Below are positions 9,173 to 17,909 of a stretch of DNA of 64,000 nucleotides, in pieces. Within the stretch, counting starts at the first letter, position 1; every line of letters starts with the position of its first letter. Location: the NCBI RefSeq assembly GCF_003721515.1, contig NZ_RJJD01000003.1, positions 62,001 through 126,000 on the forward strand, in the 5' to 3' direction. The notes under the pieces were generated by a model. The model did no database searches, was not told the origin of the DNA, and was given only the letters and a program-made list of their open reading frames with translations. This DNA comes from Rufibacter latericius. Lineage in GTDB: Bacteria > Bacteroidota > Bacteroidia > Cytophagales > Hymenobacteraceae. The translations under genes were made by a program, and so were the position numbers.

Positions 9173-9625
9173 ATGGAAAAAACCACCATCAAAAAAGAAA
9201 TTGACATCAATGCTCCTAAAGAAAAAGTGTGGAATATTCTGCTGGAGGATCAGTACGTCCGGCAATGGTACGCGGCCTTCAGTGAAGGGGCCTTTGCCGA
9301 AACCGATTGGCAGTTGGGCAGCAAGGTTCTCTTTAAAGATACCACTAACAACGGCATGATAGCTAAAGTAGTGGAAAATACGCCCAACGAGCTCTTGTCT
9401 GTAAGCTACGAAGGACTGCTGGTCAACGGCGAGGAAGATACCCAGAGCGATGACGCCAAAGCCGTACAAGGCGGCTATGAAACCTACCGGTTGCTTGATT
9501 CTGTCGGAGGAACCCAGTTAGCCATTGAAGGAGACATGACCCCGGAATACTTCGACATGATGTCAGAGGCCTGGGATAAGGCTTTGCTTAAAATAAAGGA
9601 ATTGGCCGAAGTTCACGCCAACTAA
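9173..9625 (+). CDS. SRPBCC (AHSA1/START-like) protein
   Basis: A 150-residue soluble protein of the AHSA1 type. The N-terminal strand KKEIDINAPKEKVWNILL and the tryptophan-containing QLGSKVLFKDTTNNG are characteristic of the START/Bet v1 fold, which encloses a hydrophobic ligand pocket. The ligand and reaction are unknown; most bacterial members have none assigned. It is first of four small genes on this strand, 12 bp before the next. The whole fold length is present. Confidence 0.85.
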   Translation: MEKTTIKKEIDINAPKEKVWNILLEDQYVRQWYAAFSEGAFAETDWQLGSKVLFKDTTNNGMIAKVVENTPNELLSVSYEGLLVNGEEDTQSDDAKAVQGGYETYRLLDSVGGTQLAIEGDMTPEYFDMMSEAWDKALLKIKELAEVHAN

Positions 9626-9637
9626 GTTCTGCTGCCT

Positions 9638-10186
9638 ATGATCCTCTTAAAGAAAGTTTTGCTTGGAGCAGCCCTCCTGGTGGCCGCTTTGTTGGTGGGA
9701 GCCTTGTTCGTTTCCCGTGAGTACCACATTGAACGCGAGATTGTCATCAACCAGCCTAAAGATCAGGTTTTCAATTATATAAAGCACCTCAAAAACCAGG
9801 ATTACTACAGCAAATGGGTGATGAAGGACCCCGAGATGAAAAAAAGCTTCCGAGGTACCGACGGATCGGTGGGCTTTGTTTACGCCTGGGACGGCAACGA
9901 TGACGCCGGCAAAGGCGAGCAGGAAATCAAGAACATTGTTCCCGGCGAAAAGCTGGATATTGAGATCAGGTTCCAGAAACCGATGGAAGTAAATGCCCGC
10001 ACGCCTTTTACCACCACCGCGGTTTCAGAGAACCAAACCAAAGTAACCTGGGGAATGTCGGGCGGCAACCCCTACCCTTTTAACCTGATGCACCTCATCA
10101 TGGACCCGCTGTTGGGCAAGGACATTGAAACCAGCCTTATCACCCTGAAAGGAATACTTGAAAAGGAACAACTAACCTCAAACTAA
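9638..10186 (+). CDS. Membrane-anchored SRPBCC / polyketide-cyclase-like protein
   Basis: A 182-residue protein with an N-terminal membrane helix (residues 5-27, LLGAALLVAALLVGALFV), then a START-type domain opening HIEREIVINQPKDQVFNYI. The helix suggests attachment to the inner membrane with the ligand-binding domain outside the cytoplasm. It follows the previous gene by 12 bp and precedes the VOC gene by 7 bp, so co-transcription is likely. Function is unassigned. Confidence 0.83.
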   Translation: MILLKKVLLGAALLVAALLVGALFVSREYHIEREIVINQPKDQVFNYIKHLKNQDYYSKWVMKDPEMKKSFRGTDGSVGFVYAWDGNDDAGKGEQEIKNIVPGEKLDIEIRFQKPMEVNARTPFTTTAVSENQTKVTWGMSGGNPYPFNLMHLIMDPLLGKDIETSLITLKGILEKEQLTSN

Positions 10187-10193
10187 CTTTACC

Positions 10194-10664
10194 ATGGTTA
10201 CCGTACACCCTTACCTCAATTTCGATGGCAACACCGAAGAAGCTTTCCTGTTCTACAAATCTGTTTTCGGGGGCGAGTTCATCACCTTGCAGCGGTTCAA
10301 AGACGTGGGTGATTCAAGCCGAATCCCGGCGGATGTACAGGAGAAGATCATGCACATTGCCTTACCTATTGGCCAGGGAACCATTCTCATGGGCACAGAC
10401 TCCCTTGAATCGATGGGCCATAAACTAACTCCCGGCAACAATTTCCACCTTTCGCTCAACACCGAAAGCCGGGAAGAAGCAGACCAGATTTATGCTAGTC
10501 TATCGGCGGGTGGTCAGGCCAACATGCCCATGGCGAAAACCTTCTGGGGTTCCTACTTTGGCATGCTCACCGACCCCTTCGGCGTACAATGGATGGTAAG
10601 CTATGAAGAAGAAACCCAAGCCAAGACCGGCCAAACGGCCGAAACCCAATTCGCCCAACATTAA
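10194..10664 (+). CDS. VOC-superfamily protein, PhnB/glyoxalase-like
   Basis: A 156-residue protein opening VHPYLNFDGNTEEAFLFYKSVFGGEF and ending FGMLTDPFGVQWMVSYEE, the pattern of PhnB-like (DUF1338/3-demethylubiquinone-like) VOC proteins. Two beta-alpha-beta-beta-beta modules are recognisable. The metal-ligand pattern is incomplete, so enzymatic activity is uncertain. In Bacteroidota such genes often accompany AHSA1-type genes, as here. Confidence 0.85.
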   Translation: MVTVHPYLNFDGNTEEAFLFYKSVFGGEFITLQRFKDVGDSSRIPADVQEKIMHIALPIGQGTILMGTDSLESMGHKLTPGNNFHLSLNTESREEADQIYASLSAGGQANMPMAKTFWGSYFGMLTDPFGVQWMVSYEEETQAKTGQTAETQFAQH

Positions 10665-10702
10665 TCCTGGAATTTAGAGGAGGTTCTGTTGAAAAAGGAA
10701 GG

Positions 10703-10742
10703 CTGCTTTAAGTTTCTTTTCCAGAAAACCACCTGAAAACGC
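10703..10742. repeat. 40-bp intergenic dyad repeat
   Basis: CTGCTTTAAGTTTCTTTTC on the left, GAAAACCACCTGAAAACGC on the right. Imperfect arms. Lies 39 bp after the VOC stop codon and 25 bp before the next gene. Confidence 0.45.
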
Positions 10743-10767
10743 AAAAACAAGCCAAAGTCTAAAGTAC

Positions 10768-11301
10768 ATGAAAGATAACGCAGATACCGTTTCAAAACCC
10801 GAGGTAGATGCCCTGGTGATCACCCATAAAATAGCGGCCTCCCGCGAATTGGTTTGGCAAGCCTGGACCCAGGAAGAACACCTTCTTCATTGGTGGGGGC
10901 CTAAAGGTTTTACGTTAGGCGTAAAGCAGTTTGAATTAAAACCGGGCGGCACTTTTCATTACAGCATGCAGGTAGGCGAAAAACCAAAAATGTGGGGCAA
11001 ATTCGTGTACCAGGAAATTCAGGCTCCCGAGCGATTGGTCTTCCTCAACTCCTTCGCTGACGAGGAAGGCTCCATTCTGCGGGCACCGTTCAGTTCTACT
11101 TGGCCCCTTGAAATGCTCAATGTACTTACCCTAACCGAGGCGAACGGGATTACCACCCTTACGTTGAAGGGTACTCCTTACAATGCCTCTGAAGAAGAAA
11201 ACGCAACCTATATTGCCGGTATTGAATCTATGCAACAAGGTTTTAAAGGTACCTTCGAAAACCTGATCTCTTACCTAAACCAGATCAACTCAGCGAAGTA
11301 G
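10768..11301 (+). CDS. SRPBCC/AHSA1-domain protein
   Basis: A 177-residue START-fold protein with the AHSA1 signature ASRELVWQAWTQEEHLLHWW followed by GPKGFTLGVKQFELKPGG. It is the fourth gene of the small-protein run, separated from the VOC gene by 103 bp containing a dyad repeat, so it may have its own promoter. The C-terminal helix (ESMQQGFKGTFENLISYL) closing the pocket is complete. Physiological role unknown. Confidence 0.87.
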   Translation: MKDNADTVSKPEVDALVITHKIAASRELVWQAWTQEEHLLHWWGPKGFTLGVKQFELKPGGTFHYSMQVGEKPKMWGKFVYQEIQAPERLVFLNSFADEEGSILRAPFSSTWPLEMLNVLTLTEANGITTLTLKGTPYNASEEENATYIAGIESMQQGFKGTFENLISYLNQINSAK

Positions 11302-11327
11302 CCTTCCTATCAGACTCCTTTAAGTAA

Positions 11328-11384
11328 TAGAGCCGTTTAGCACCTGATTTTTGTAAAACAGGCGTTAAACGGCTCTACTTTTTT
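11328..11384 (+). terminator. Terminator hairpin with a 40-bp dyad core
   Basis: The 40-bp core 11333-11372 (CCGTTT...AAACGG, inner CCTG and CAGG) is extended by the flanking pair TAGAG/CTCTA and followed by CTTTTTT at 11378-11384. A clear intrinsic terminator for the SRPBCC gene. Confidence 0.8.
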
Positions 11385-11414
11385 ACCTCAGGCTCCAAAA
11401 GAAGGCAGGAAAAA

Positions 11415-11464
11415 GCCCTGTGTTTAGGGTCTGTTTTCAGGAAAACAGACCCTAAACACAGGGC
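11415..11464. repeat. Perfect 24-bp inverted repeat with 40-bp dyad core
   Basis: Arms 11415-11438 and 11441-11464 are perfect complements around the 2-nt centre AG. The core 11420-11459 carries GTGTTTAGGG and CTGTTTTC/GAAAACAG. It is the best-preserved copy of the repeat family and sits 22 bp beyond the stop of the convergent barrel-protein gene. Confidence 0.85.
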
Positions 11465-11486
11465 CCAAAAGTAAGAAAAGCGGCGG

Positions 11487-12101
11487 TTAGTTCCCGATGA
11501 TCTTATATCCAAGGCTCAGGATAACTTGCTTGTTTCTGAAGTCTACGCTACCGGTGTTAGGGTCTGTGTAGGAGCGGTTCAGGCTTTCGTAACGAACATC
11601 GGCGGTAAGCCGGGAAATGTCTACGCCGGCGCCAATCTGGTACCCCCAATCGGCGGAGTTGAAGGAATCTTTATAATCCTCTGCATCGAAATCGCTTTTG
11701 ATGAGCACAGAGGCCACGGGGCCAGCATATGCCCGAAGGAAAAGGAGTTTGTAGCCCACCAGTATCGGAAGATCAAGATTGGTGAAGCCCATTTCTTTTA
11801 CCGTAGTGGCATTGGCACCGCTATTGTCATCGGGTACCTGAAACTTGCCTCCAGAGGAAGAAAGCACCAGTTCCGGCTGAAGAATGAATCCGGAGAGGTT
11901 GAACCGGGTAAACACGCCAGCATGGAAACCGGTGATGTTATCTTCTTCCTTGAATTGGGTATAGATAGAATTGGCACTCGGATTCTTCGTGTCTATGCTG
12001 GAAGAACTAACCCCTGCTTTTAAGCCCAAGGTAAAGACTTGAGCGTGGGCCATGAGGCCCGAGGAAAGCAGTACTACAAGTAAAAGCAAATGTTTTTTCA
12101 T
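11487..12101 (-). CDS. Outer-membrane beta-barrel protein (PorT-like/OMP_b-brl_2)
   Basis: A 204-residue exported protein with signal peptide MKKHLLLLVVLLSSGLMAHA|Q. Alternating hydrophobic strands run to the C-terminal strand KQVILSLGYKIIGN, typical of the eight-stranded Bacteroidota barrel family. The opening LGLKAGVSSSS is characteristic. No enzymatic role is implied; such barrels are abundant and mostly uncharacterised. The gene is monocistronic, with 680 bp of non-coding DNA upstream. Confidence 0.86.
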   Translation of the reverse strand: MKKHLLLLVVLLSSGLMAHAQVFTLGLKAGVSSSSIDTKNPSANSIYTQFKEEDNITGFHAGVFTRFNLSGFILQPELVLSSSGGKFQVPDDNSGANATTVKEMGFTNLDLPILVGYKLLFLRAYAGPVASVLIKSDFDAEDYKDSFNSADWGYQIGAGVDISRLTADVRYESLNRSYTDPNTGSVDFRNKQVILSLGYKIIGN

Positions 12102-12180
12102 AATCAGTAAAATTAGAACGGTTTAACTGAGGCTAAATAACGGCTTGCCTGACTTAAATCCAAATACGGGAAACCGCACC

Positions 12181-12220
12181 CCGTTTTACGGGCGTTTTTC
12201 AAGAAAGGACCTTGAAACAG
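12181..12220. repeat. 40-bp intergenic dyad repeat
   Basis: Reads from CCGTTTTACGGGCGTTTTTC to AAGAAAGGACCTTGAAACAG; arms are imperfect but length and order match the family. Confidence 0.45.
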
Positions 12221-12607
12221 ATGAATTCCTTTAAAATCAATATTACTATCTAGGCACAACTTCCCTCAATTTACCTCCTTTGGCACCTTTGCCGGGATGT
12301 TTTGAATTCCCTTGTATAAGAAGAGAAATCTTCCTTCAAAAAGAACTTACTGTCTACCCACTTAAAATATGTAGGTATTCCATTCTCAAGAGTTGGTATC
12401 CAGCAGCCACCTAAATCCCTTCCTTTCATCTGATCTGTTGCACGAATCCTATAAATTGTTCTTTCATAAATTTAACATAGTCAATAAACTTTTACACATT
12501 TAACAGCTTCCTTGAACGAGGAGAGGAACTTTCTCAAGGAATTTTCAATTATTGTTATAAAATTTCAATTAATCTTTCTATCTTAGGAGTAGGGATATTT
12601 CTTCTTT

Positions 12608-12640
12608 CTAAAAGAAACCTAGGTAAAAGGCTTCTTTTAG
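12608..12640 (+). ncRNA. Orphan stem-loop, possible small-RNA 3' end
   Basis: CTAAAAGAAACCT and AGGCTTCTTTTAG pair over 12 of 13 positions around a 7-nt loop, followed by CTTTTCC. No gene ends nearby on either strand. Whether a transcript exists is unknown. Confidence 0.25.
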
Positions 12641-12784
12641 CTTTTCCTTGGAATAGCGCAATCCCTTGTTTTCTCCTTTCTTAAGCTTCTGGCTGGATGG
12701 CTCTGATTATCTGGGTAGAAGTAGATTAATTTCCCCGCTAACCTATTCTAAAAAGCAATACACGACCCTTTATTCCTGAAACAC

Positions 12785-13657
12785 ATGAAATCAACTACTC
12801 CAATCGCACCTGAAAAGACATTCTTCAAGATCAAAAAGGACGGCATTGATCTGGAGCGTTATTTTAAACGAATCAACTATACCGGGGCGCTTTCCCCAAC
12901 TGTAGAAACGCTGCAGCAGTTGCATTACCAGCACGCCGTTTCCATTCCATTTGAAAATCTGAATCCCTTTCTGAAACAGCCGGTACCCCTAGACATGGAG
13001 TCTTTGCAGCGGAAACTAGTGGAGGAAAACCGGGGTGGTTATTGCTTTGAGCAGAACCTACTGTTTGCCGAAGTCCTCAGGAGCCTGGGCTTTCAGGTAA
13101 GAGGTTTGGCCGCCCGGGTGCTTTGGAATGTTCCCGCGGGCGTCACCACGGCGCGTGGCCACATGCTGCTGCTGGTTCAGGCCGAAGGAGAAGCCTTTTT
13201 AGCCGATGTTGGTTTTGGAGGTCTGACTTTAACCGCGCCAGTCAAACTATATGAACAGAAAGAACAACAAACACCGCATGAAACCTTTAGGGTAGTACCG
13301 GTAGAAGACGAGTTTGTTTTACAGGCAAAGATCCAGGGAAACTGGAAGCCATTGTACCGAATCGGGTTACAGGAACAGTTTACCCCCGACTATGAGATGG
13401 CCAACTGGTTTACCTCTACCCACCCCCGCTCACCTTTTGTGAACGGCCTGATGTTCGCCAAAACCACTCCAGAAGCCCGCTACGGCCTCCGGAACTATGA
13501 ATTGAGCATCCACTACACCAACGGCATCACCGAAAAGCAGGTACTATCTAATCCAGGTCAGGTGAAAACCGTCATTGAGGAGGTGTTTAAGATTCCCCTT
13601 CCCACTACCCAGGAACTGGACCAAGCCCTTCACCTGATCATGCAACCGCTGGATTAG
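12785..13657 (+). CDS. Arylamine N-acetyltransferase
   Basis: A 290-residue cytosolic enzyme that transfers acetyl from acetyl-CoA to arylamines or hydrazines. The catalytic triad is complete: Cys87 in RGGYCFEQN, His126 in ARGHMLLLV and Asp141 in LADVGFGG. The N-terminal helical domain includes the family motif VSIPFENLNPFL. There is a ~20-residue N-terminal extension before LERYFKRINYTG compared with the usual start, and no alternative ATG in between. The gene stands alone and ends at a GC-rich terminator. Confidence 0.93.
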   Translation: MKSTTPIAPEKTFFKIKKDGIDLERYFKRINYTGALSPTVETLQQLHYQHAVSIPFENLNPFLKQPVPLDMESLQRKLVEENRGGYCFEQNLLFAEVLRSLGFQVRGLAARVLWNVPAGVTTARGHMLLLVQAEGEAFLADVGFGGLTLTAPVKLYEQKEQQTPHETFRVVPVEDEFVLQAKIQGNWKPLYRIGLQEQFTPDYEMANWFTSTHPRSPFVNGLMFAKTTPEARYGLRNYELSIHYTNGITEKQVLSNPGQVKTVIEEVFKIPLPTTQELDQALHLIMQPLD

Positions 13658-13762
13658 GTTGGGCTCTATTTGAAATTCTTTTATTTAGGACCCTTTCTTT
13701 TCTGCTAACCAAAGCGAAAGCCCTATTATGGGGTTCCTTTCAGATTTTATCTACTAAACCCT

Positions 13763-13815
13763 CAGGCCCCGCCGGAACCATTAAAGAAGTTCTGCCGGGG
13801 CCTGAAACTTTTTTT
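13763..13815 (+). terminator. Terminator after N-acetyltransferase gene
   Basis: Arms CAGGCCCCGCCGGAAC (13763-13778) and GTTCTGCCGGGGCCTG (13789-13804) pair with two mismatches, followed by AAACTTTTTTT. Confidence 0.85.
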
Positions 13816-13839
13816 ATTCCTTGGTCTGGGTCTGTTCAT

Positions 13840-13879
13840 TTGTTTTAAGGGTTACTTTTTGCAAATCAGGCTAAAAATG
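13840..13879. repeat. 40-bp intergenic dyad repeat, weak copy
   Basis: TTGTTTTAAGGGTTACTTTTT on one side and AAATCAGGCTAAAAATG on the other; arms heavily decayed. Confidence 0.35.
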
Positions 13880-13949
13880 GGTAGACTTATCACAGACTAT
13901 CCACAGGCTTTTTCCGGTTGGGAAAAGCGAAATGAACCTTACCCTCTTT

Positions 13950-14687
13950 ATGAAACAACTGTACCTTCTTCTGGTTCTCAGCCTCTGCTTCTTCACCAAT
14001 TGCTCCTCTGAAAACGGCCTGGGTGCCAGTTCCAAGGGACCTTCCGTTCTGGTATTCTATAAAACAGCGGGGTTTTACCACACCTCCATTCCTGCAGGTT
14101 TGGCAGCGATTCAGAAACTAGGGAGGGAAAACGGATTCAAGGTAGATACGACCAAGAACGCAGCGGTATTCGTACCCGATACCCTTAAGAAATACAAAGC
14201 CGTTCTTTTCCTGAGTACTACGCAGGATGTCTTGAACGATGCCCAACAAGGTGCTTTTGAGCAATTCATCAAAGCTGGCGGAGGCTTTGTAGGGGTCCAC
14301 GCCGCCACTGACACCGAGTACAACTGGCCTTGGTACAACCAATTGGTGGGCGCCTATTTTGAAAGCCATCCTGAGATCCAGAACGCCACCATCCAGATAC
14401 TGGACAAAAACCACGCCTCCACTTCGTTTCTCCCAGCTCGGTGGGACCGTCGGGATGAGTGGTACAATTTCAAAAGCATCAATCCGCAGATAAAGGTTCT
14501 GGCTACCCTGGATGAGACCACTTACAAAGGAGGAAAAAACGGTGCTAATCACCCAATTGCCTGGTACCACACCTTTGACGGCGGAAAGGTTTTCTACACC
14601 GCATGTGGCCACACAGATGAAAGCTACCAGGAGCCTCTATTCCTTCGGCACCTTCTAGGCGGCATTCAATACGTCTTAAAAGATTGA
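13950..14687 (+). CDS. ThuA-domain lipoprotein
   Basis: About 245 residues. The ATG at 13950 gives a compact lipoprotein signal MKQLYLLLVLSLCFFTNC with Cys18; an ATG at 13932 would add six residues. The mature part is a ThuA-like domain, a class I amidotransferase-like fold without a known reaction: VLVFYKTAGFYHTSIPAGL, then GGFVGVHAATDTEYNW, then WYHTFDGGKVFYTACGHTDESY. ThuA proteins are linked to trehalose/sugar catabolism or occur beside sugar dehydrogenases; neither neighbour supports a specific pathway here. It is probably attached to the inner face of the outer membrane. Confidence 0.88.
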   Translation: MKQLYLLLVLSLCFFTNCSSENGLGASSKGPSVLVFYKTAGFYHTSIPAGLAAIQKLGRENGFKVDTTKNAAVFVPDTLKKYKAVLFLSTTQDVLNDAQQGAFEQFIKAGGGFVGVHAATDTEYNWPWYNQLVGAYFESHPEIQNATIQILDKNHASTSFLPARWDRRDEWYNFKSINPQIKVLATLDETTYKGGKNGANHPIAWYHTFDGGKVFYTACGHTDESYQEPLFLRHLLGGIQYVLKD

Positions 14688-14717
14688 ATTTTGAGGTTAA
14701 TAAAATAGGCAAGTTTT

Positions 14718-14766
14718 TAAATGAAAGAGGGCCTTTGCTACCATAGCAAAGGCCCTCTTTCATTTA
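14718..14766. terminator. Perfect 23-bp hairpin between convergent genes
   Basis: Arms 14718-14740 and 14744-14766 are exact complements (AAAGAGGGCCTTTGCTA and mate) around CCA. An A/T tract flanks each side. It should terminate both the ThuA gene and the amylase gene. Confidence 0.85.
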
Positions 14767-14804
14767 AAGCCCCAAAAGCTTCTCAAATCCTAAACTTCGA
14801 CCGA

Positions 14805-14844
14805 ATGTTTAAGGGCTGTTTTACTGAAAGAAGGCCTTAAACAT
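14805..14844. repeat. 40-bp intergenic dyad repeat
   Basis: ATGTTTAAGG and CCTTAAACAT form a perfect outer arm pair with GCTGTTTT inside. It lies 49 bp beyond the amylase stop codon. Confidence 0.7.
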
Positions 14845-14893
14845 AAAGCTGAATCAAGAAACTGAAATCCTTTGCATGCCCAAAACAGCCTGG

Positions 14894-17716
14894 TTACTGC
14901 ACTACCACTTGAATGGTGTTGGCGGAAGTACCCGTGATAAGTTTGCAGAAGTACATTCCGGGAGCCAGGCGCTTTCCGGTGCCGGTAGTGAGAGTCTGGG
15001 TAATTGAGTGCGCTCCGGCGGCTTGTTTCCCCACTGACCGATTGATCACCAAACGACCCAATTGGTCAAAAACCTGCAAAGACACCTCGGCAGCGGAAAC
15101 CAGTTGGTAGCGCACCGTCACTTCTCCTGTTCTGGAAGGATTCGGGAACGCCACTACTCCTTTGGCCAGGGCATCTTTCTCTCCCTTGGAGCTCAACAAA
15201 ATGCTGGCGTTAGATAGGCGCTTGGTGGTGTACACGCGGTATTCACCGGGCTGTAGCGTAATGGCTTGGTTTACATTGGTCACGTTCAGGGCCTCGCCAG
15301 TTACGAAATCATACCAGGTGCCCGTGTACTGAAACTTGGGGTCTATGTTGCCAGGGGTCACTCCGAAGTTCCCCAAAATAGCCACGTTCATGTCCGGATC
15401 CTGGATGTGGATGGTTTTGAGGGTTCCGGCTAAGTTCAAGGTATAGTTCCCGGATTCAAAGGCGGGTTGGTTTATCTTCAGCTTGATGAGCGCGGCGTAC
15501 ACGTTGTAGAGTTTCTTGCGCTCGGCGTCTTGGTAATAATTCCACAGGATGGGTTTGTTACCGGTTCGGCCGTTCTCATTGATAGAGACATCGTAACCTA
15601 ACTCCCCAAACTGCCACACCATTTTAGGTCCGGGAATGGTGAAGAAGAAAGCCGCCGCCAATTGCATGCGCTGCAAAGCGGTAGCAAGCGTCTTGACACT
15701 ATAGGTTCCGGAGGTGACGCCGTTACGCAGGGCTTCCACCATCTGGCGCTCCTCATCGTGGCTTTCCATGTACCCTACCACGTGCGGGCTGGTCCAGCCG
15801 CGTTGTTTGTAGGAGATCCAGTTGAAGTTGGAGTTGGAGGTATTCCCCAGAATGGCCTCTTTGTAGTTTCCGTGCAGGTTGCCCCACAGCATCATGCCGT
15901 GGTTAGCCAAAACCGTTTCCTCGCTGTTTTCGGCAAAATGCTCCAGAATCACATAGGCGTTGTTGTCTACCGACCAGATGTGGTCCGCCATGCGCTTGAG
16001 CAAGTCAATCCGGGTTTGATCAAACCTTCCCCAGGCATCCACGCTCCCTAACGTTTGCTTTTGGGTAAAGCCTTTCGATAAATCGAAGCGATAGCCGTCT
16101 ACCTTGTATTCCTTCAGCCAAAATTCGGTGACCCGATCTACAAAGTATTTGGTAGCGGCACTCTCATGGTTGAAGTCATGGCCCACGTTGTATTCATGCG
16201 TAGGGTCTGGGTTAAACCAGGGATTCTCCGGGGTAGTTTTACCAGTGGCGCTGTTATAGTACAGCTGCACCATGGGTGATTGGCCGAATGAATGGTTCAA
16301 GGCTATGTCCAGGATTACCGCCATTCCGCGGGCGTGAGCCTCGTCAATGAACCGCTTCAGCATTTCTTTAGGACCGTAATACTTGTCGGGCGCAAAGTAA
16401 TAGACCGAGTTGTAGCCCCAGCTCAGGTTCCCTTCAAATTCATGAATTGGCATCAGTTCGATGGCATTCACGCCCAAGCGCTGCAGGTAATTAAGGGTAT
16501 CGGTGAGGGTTTTGTAATCGTGCTTGGCGATGAAATCACGCACCAGCAGTTCATAGATCACCAAATCTGTTTTCTTTGGCCTGGAATAGGAGGAGGCGGT
16601 CCAGTTAAAAGCCGATTGATTTGTCTGAAACACGGAAACCATGCCCGTTGCTTTTCCTACTGGGTACGCCTTCAGGTTGGGGTACGTCTCTGCAGTAAGG
16701 TACTGGTCTTCGTTAGGATCCAGGGTTTTCTGGGTATAAGGATCGCCTACCCGCAGGGTCTCATCTACCAAGTATTGATAAGCGTATTCCTGTCCTGCGG
16801 TAAGGTTGTCAATCTGTACCCAATACCGCGTTCCATCGGGCGTTTGGTTCATGGGCGTGGCACCCACGGTCCAATTATTGAAGTCTCCTACCACGTACAC
16901 ATTCTGCTTGAGGGGGGCATAAAAGTTCAACAACACACTGGTGGCATTGAGGTACGTCACCCCATCTTTGGCGTTTGCCGGAAGCGCCTGTACCATAGCC
17001 CCCTGCCGAACCACGAACGTGAATGAGTCTACCGCCGTCACGTTGCCGCTCTCGGCCACAATCTTCACCTTGTTGGAACCTGGGGTGGTCGCGATAACCT
17101 GGGCCTCCAGGGTTGTGGCCGAGGCTTCCTCTTTCACTTTCGCCCCGTTCACAAAGAGGCTGAGCTTGGAACTCACCGAGGAATTCCCCTTTACCTGAAT
17201 GCTTTGGTCCTTGTTCACGAAAAGACCATTTTGGCCTACAACCGGTTGGGCGAAGGAAACACTGACCGCGCCCGATGCATAGATAGGTACTTTGATGTCC
17301 TTGCCCCCGGTGTCTTTTCCTTCTTTGCTTCCGTTGCCATTTCTGAAAACGAACATCAAAGCTTTGATCTCCTCATTTGCCGGAACGTTATAAAACGTCC
17401 TTGGGGTGAGGGTGATCTGGTAGCGGTTATTCCCCAAAGATGTCATCAAGGCCGCCGGTAAGTTGGTGGTCCAAGGGGCTTTCACATATTTCCAGTCCGC
17501 CTCCGAGGTACTGAGGTTGGTTAAGACACCTGTATGAGCGTAAATTGGTTCAGACACGTTCGCCAGTCCACCGGTACCTTTGGAAGCATCGAAAGTAATG
17601 GTTACAGGTTCATTATGGACCGGGAAAGCGGGAGACCAGGTTACCACCTGCGCTTGTACTCCTTGCACCAGCAGCAACACCAGTAACAAGCCAAGCAAAC
17701 GGAACGTAGTTTTCAT
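14894..17716 (-). CDS. T9SS-secreted alpha-amylase family protein (GH13)
   Basis: A 940-residue extracellular enzyme. Signal peptide 1-22 (LLVQGVQA|Q). Residues ~25-150 form an N-terminal beta domain seen on Bacteroidota amylases, ~150-240 an Ig-like domain, and ~255-350 a CBM48-like domain with YVVGDFNNW. The GH13 barrel (~383-760) has nucleophile Asp545 in DGYRFDLSKGF, acid/base Glu592 in ILEHFAE and the His653-Asp654 pair in MESHDEE. The last ~80 residues (VVAFPNPSRTGEVTVRYQL ... GMYFCKLITG) are a type A T9SS sorting domain, so it is exported by the type IX system and released or anchored at the surface. It probably degrades external starch or glycogen; it is divergent from glgB. Confidence 0.94.
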   Translation of the reverse strand: MKTTFRLLGLLLVLLLVQGVQAQVVTWSPAFPVHNEPVTITFDASKGTGGLANVSEPIYAHTGVLTNLSTSEADWKYVKAPWTTNLPAALMTSLGNNRYQITLTPRTFYNVPANEEIKALMFVFRNGNGSKEGKDTGGKDIKVPIYASGAVSVSFAQPVVGQNGLFVNKDQSIQVKGNSSVSSKLSLFVNGAKVKEEASATTLEAQVIATTPGSNKVKIVAESGNVTAVDSFTFVVRQGAMVQALPANAKDGVTYLNATSVLLNFYAPLKQNVYVVGDFNNWTVGATPMNQTPDGTRYWVQIDNLTAGQEYAYQYLVDETLRVGDPYTQKTLDPNEDQYLTAETYPNLKAYPVGKATGMVSVFQTNQSAFNWTASSYSRPKKTDLVIYELLVRDFIAKHDYKTLTDTLNYLQRLGVNAIELMPIHEFEGNLSWGYNSVYYFAPDKYYGPKEMLKRFIDEAHARGMAVILDIALNHSFGQSPMVQLYYNSATGKTTPENPWFNPDPTHEYNVGHDFNHESAATKYFVDRVTEFWLKEYKVDGYRFDLSKGFTQKQTLGSVDAWGRFDQTRIDLLKRMADHIWSVDNNAYVILEHFAENSEETVLANHGMMLWGNLHGNYKEAILGNTSNSNFNWISYKQRGWTSPHVVGYMESHDEERQMVEALRNGVTSGTYSVKTLATALQRMQLAAAFFFTIPGPKMVWQFGELGYDVSINENGRTGNKPILWNYYQDAERKKLYNVYAALIKLKINQPAFESGNYTLNLAGTLKTIHIQDPDMNVAILGNFGVTPGNIDPKFQYTGTWYDFVTGEALNVTNVNQAITLQPGEYRVYTTKRLSNASILLSSKGEKDALAKGVVAFPNPSRTGEVTVRYQLVSAAEVSLQVFDQLGRLVINRSVGKQAAGAHSITQTLTTGTGKRLAPGMYFCKLITGTSANTIQVVVQ

Positions 17717-17909
17717 GCAATAGGCAGATTTAGTTTAATGAATGGGAAAGCGACTTCTTTACGAAATCGATTTCCTTGCGAATTTATTAAATTCTACCCA
17801 TAACAGCATTAATTTATTACCAACTTTCCAGAACCCTAACCTAACCATGGACCTAAGTTGCACCTTACCGTATGGAAGTGTAACTTAACCCATTCCCAAA
17901 CCCGCACCT

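Larger units (their letters stand above)
12102..12784. other. 683-bp gene-free region with one isolated stem-loop
   Basis: AT-rich spacer between a minus-strand and a plus-strand gene, so it should hold both promoters. It contains a 40-bp dyad copy (12181-12220) and a stem-loop (12608-12640). I see no convincing open frame, tRNA or riboswitch. Confidence 0.6.

Noticed and set aside
16292-17026. 244-codon frame antisense to the amylase, and similar long antisense frames (1556-2299, 6973-7653, 30241-29717)
   Set aside because: Shadow frames of well-supported genes, produced by codon bias on the other strand.
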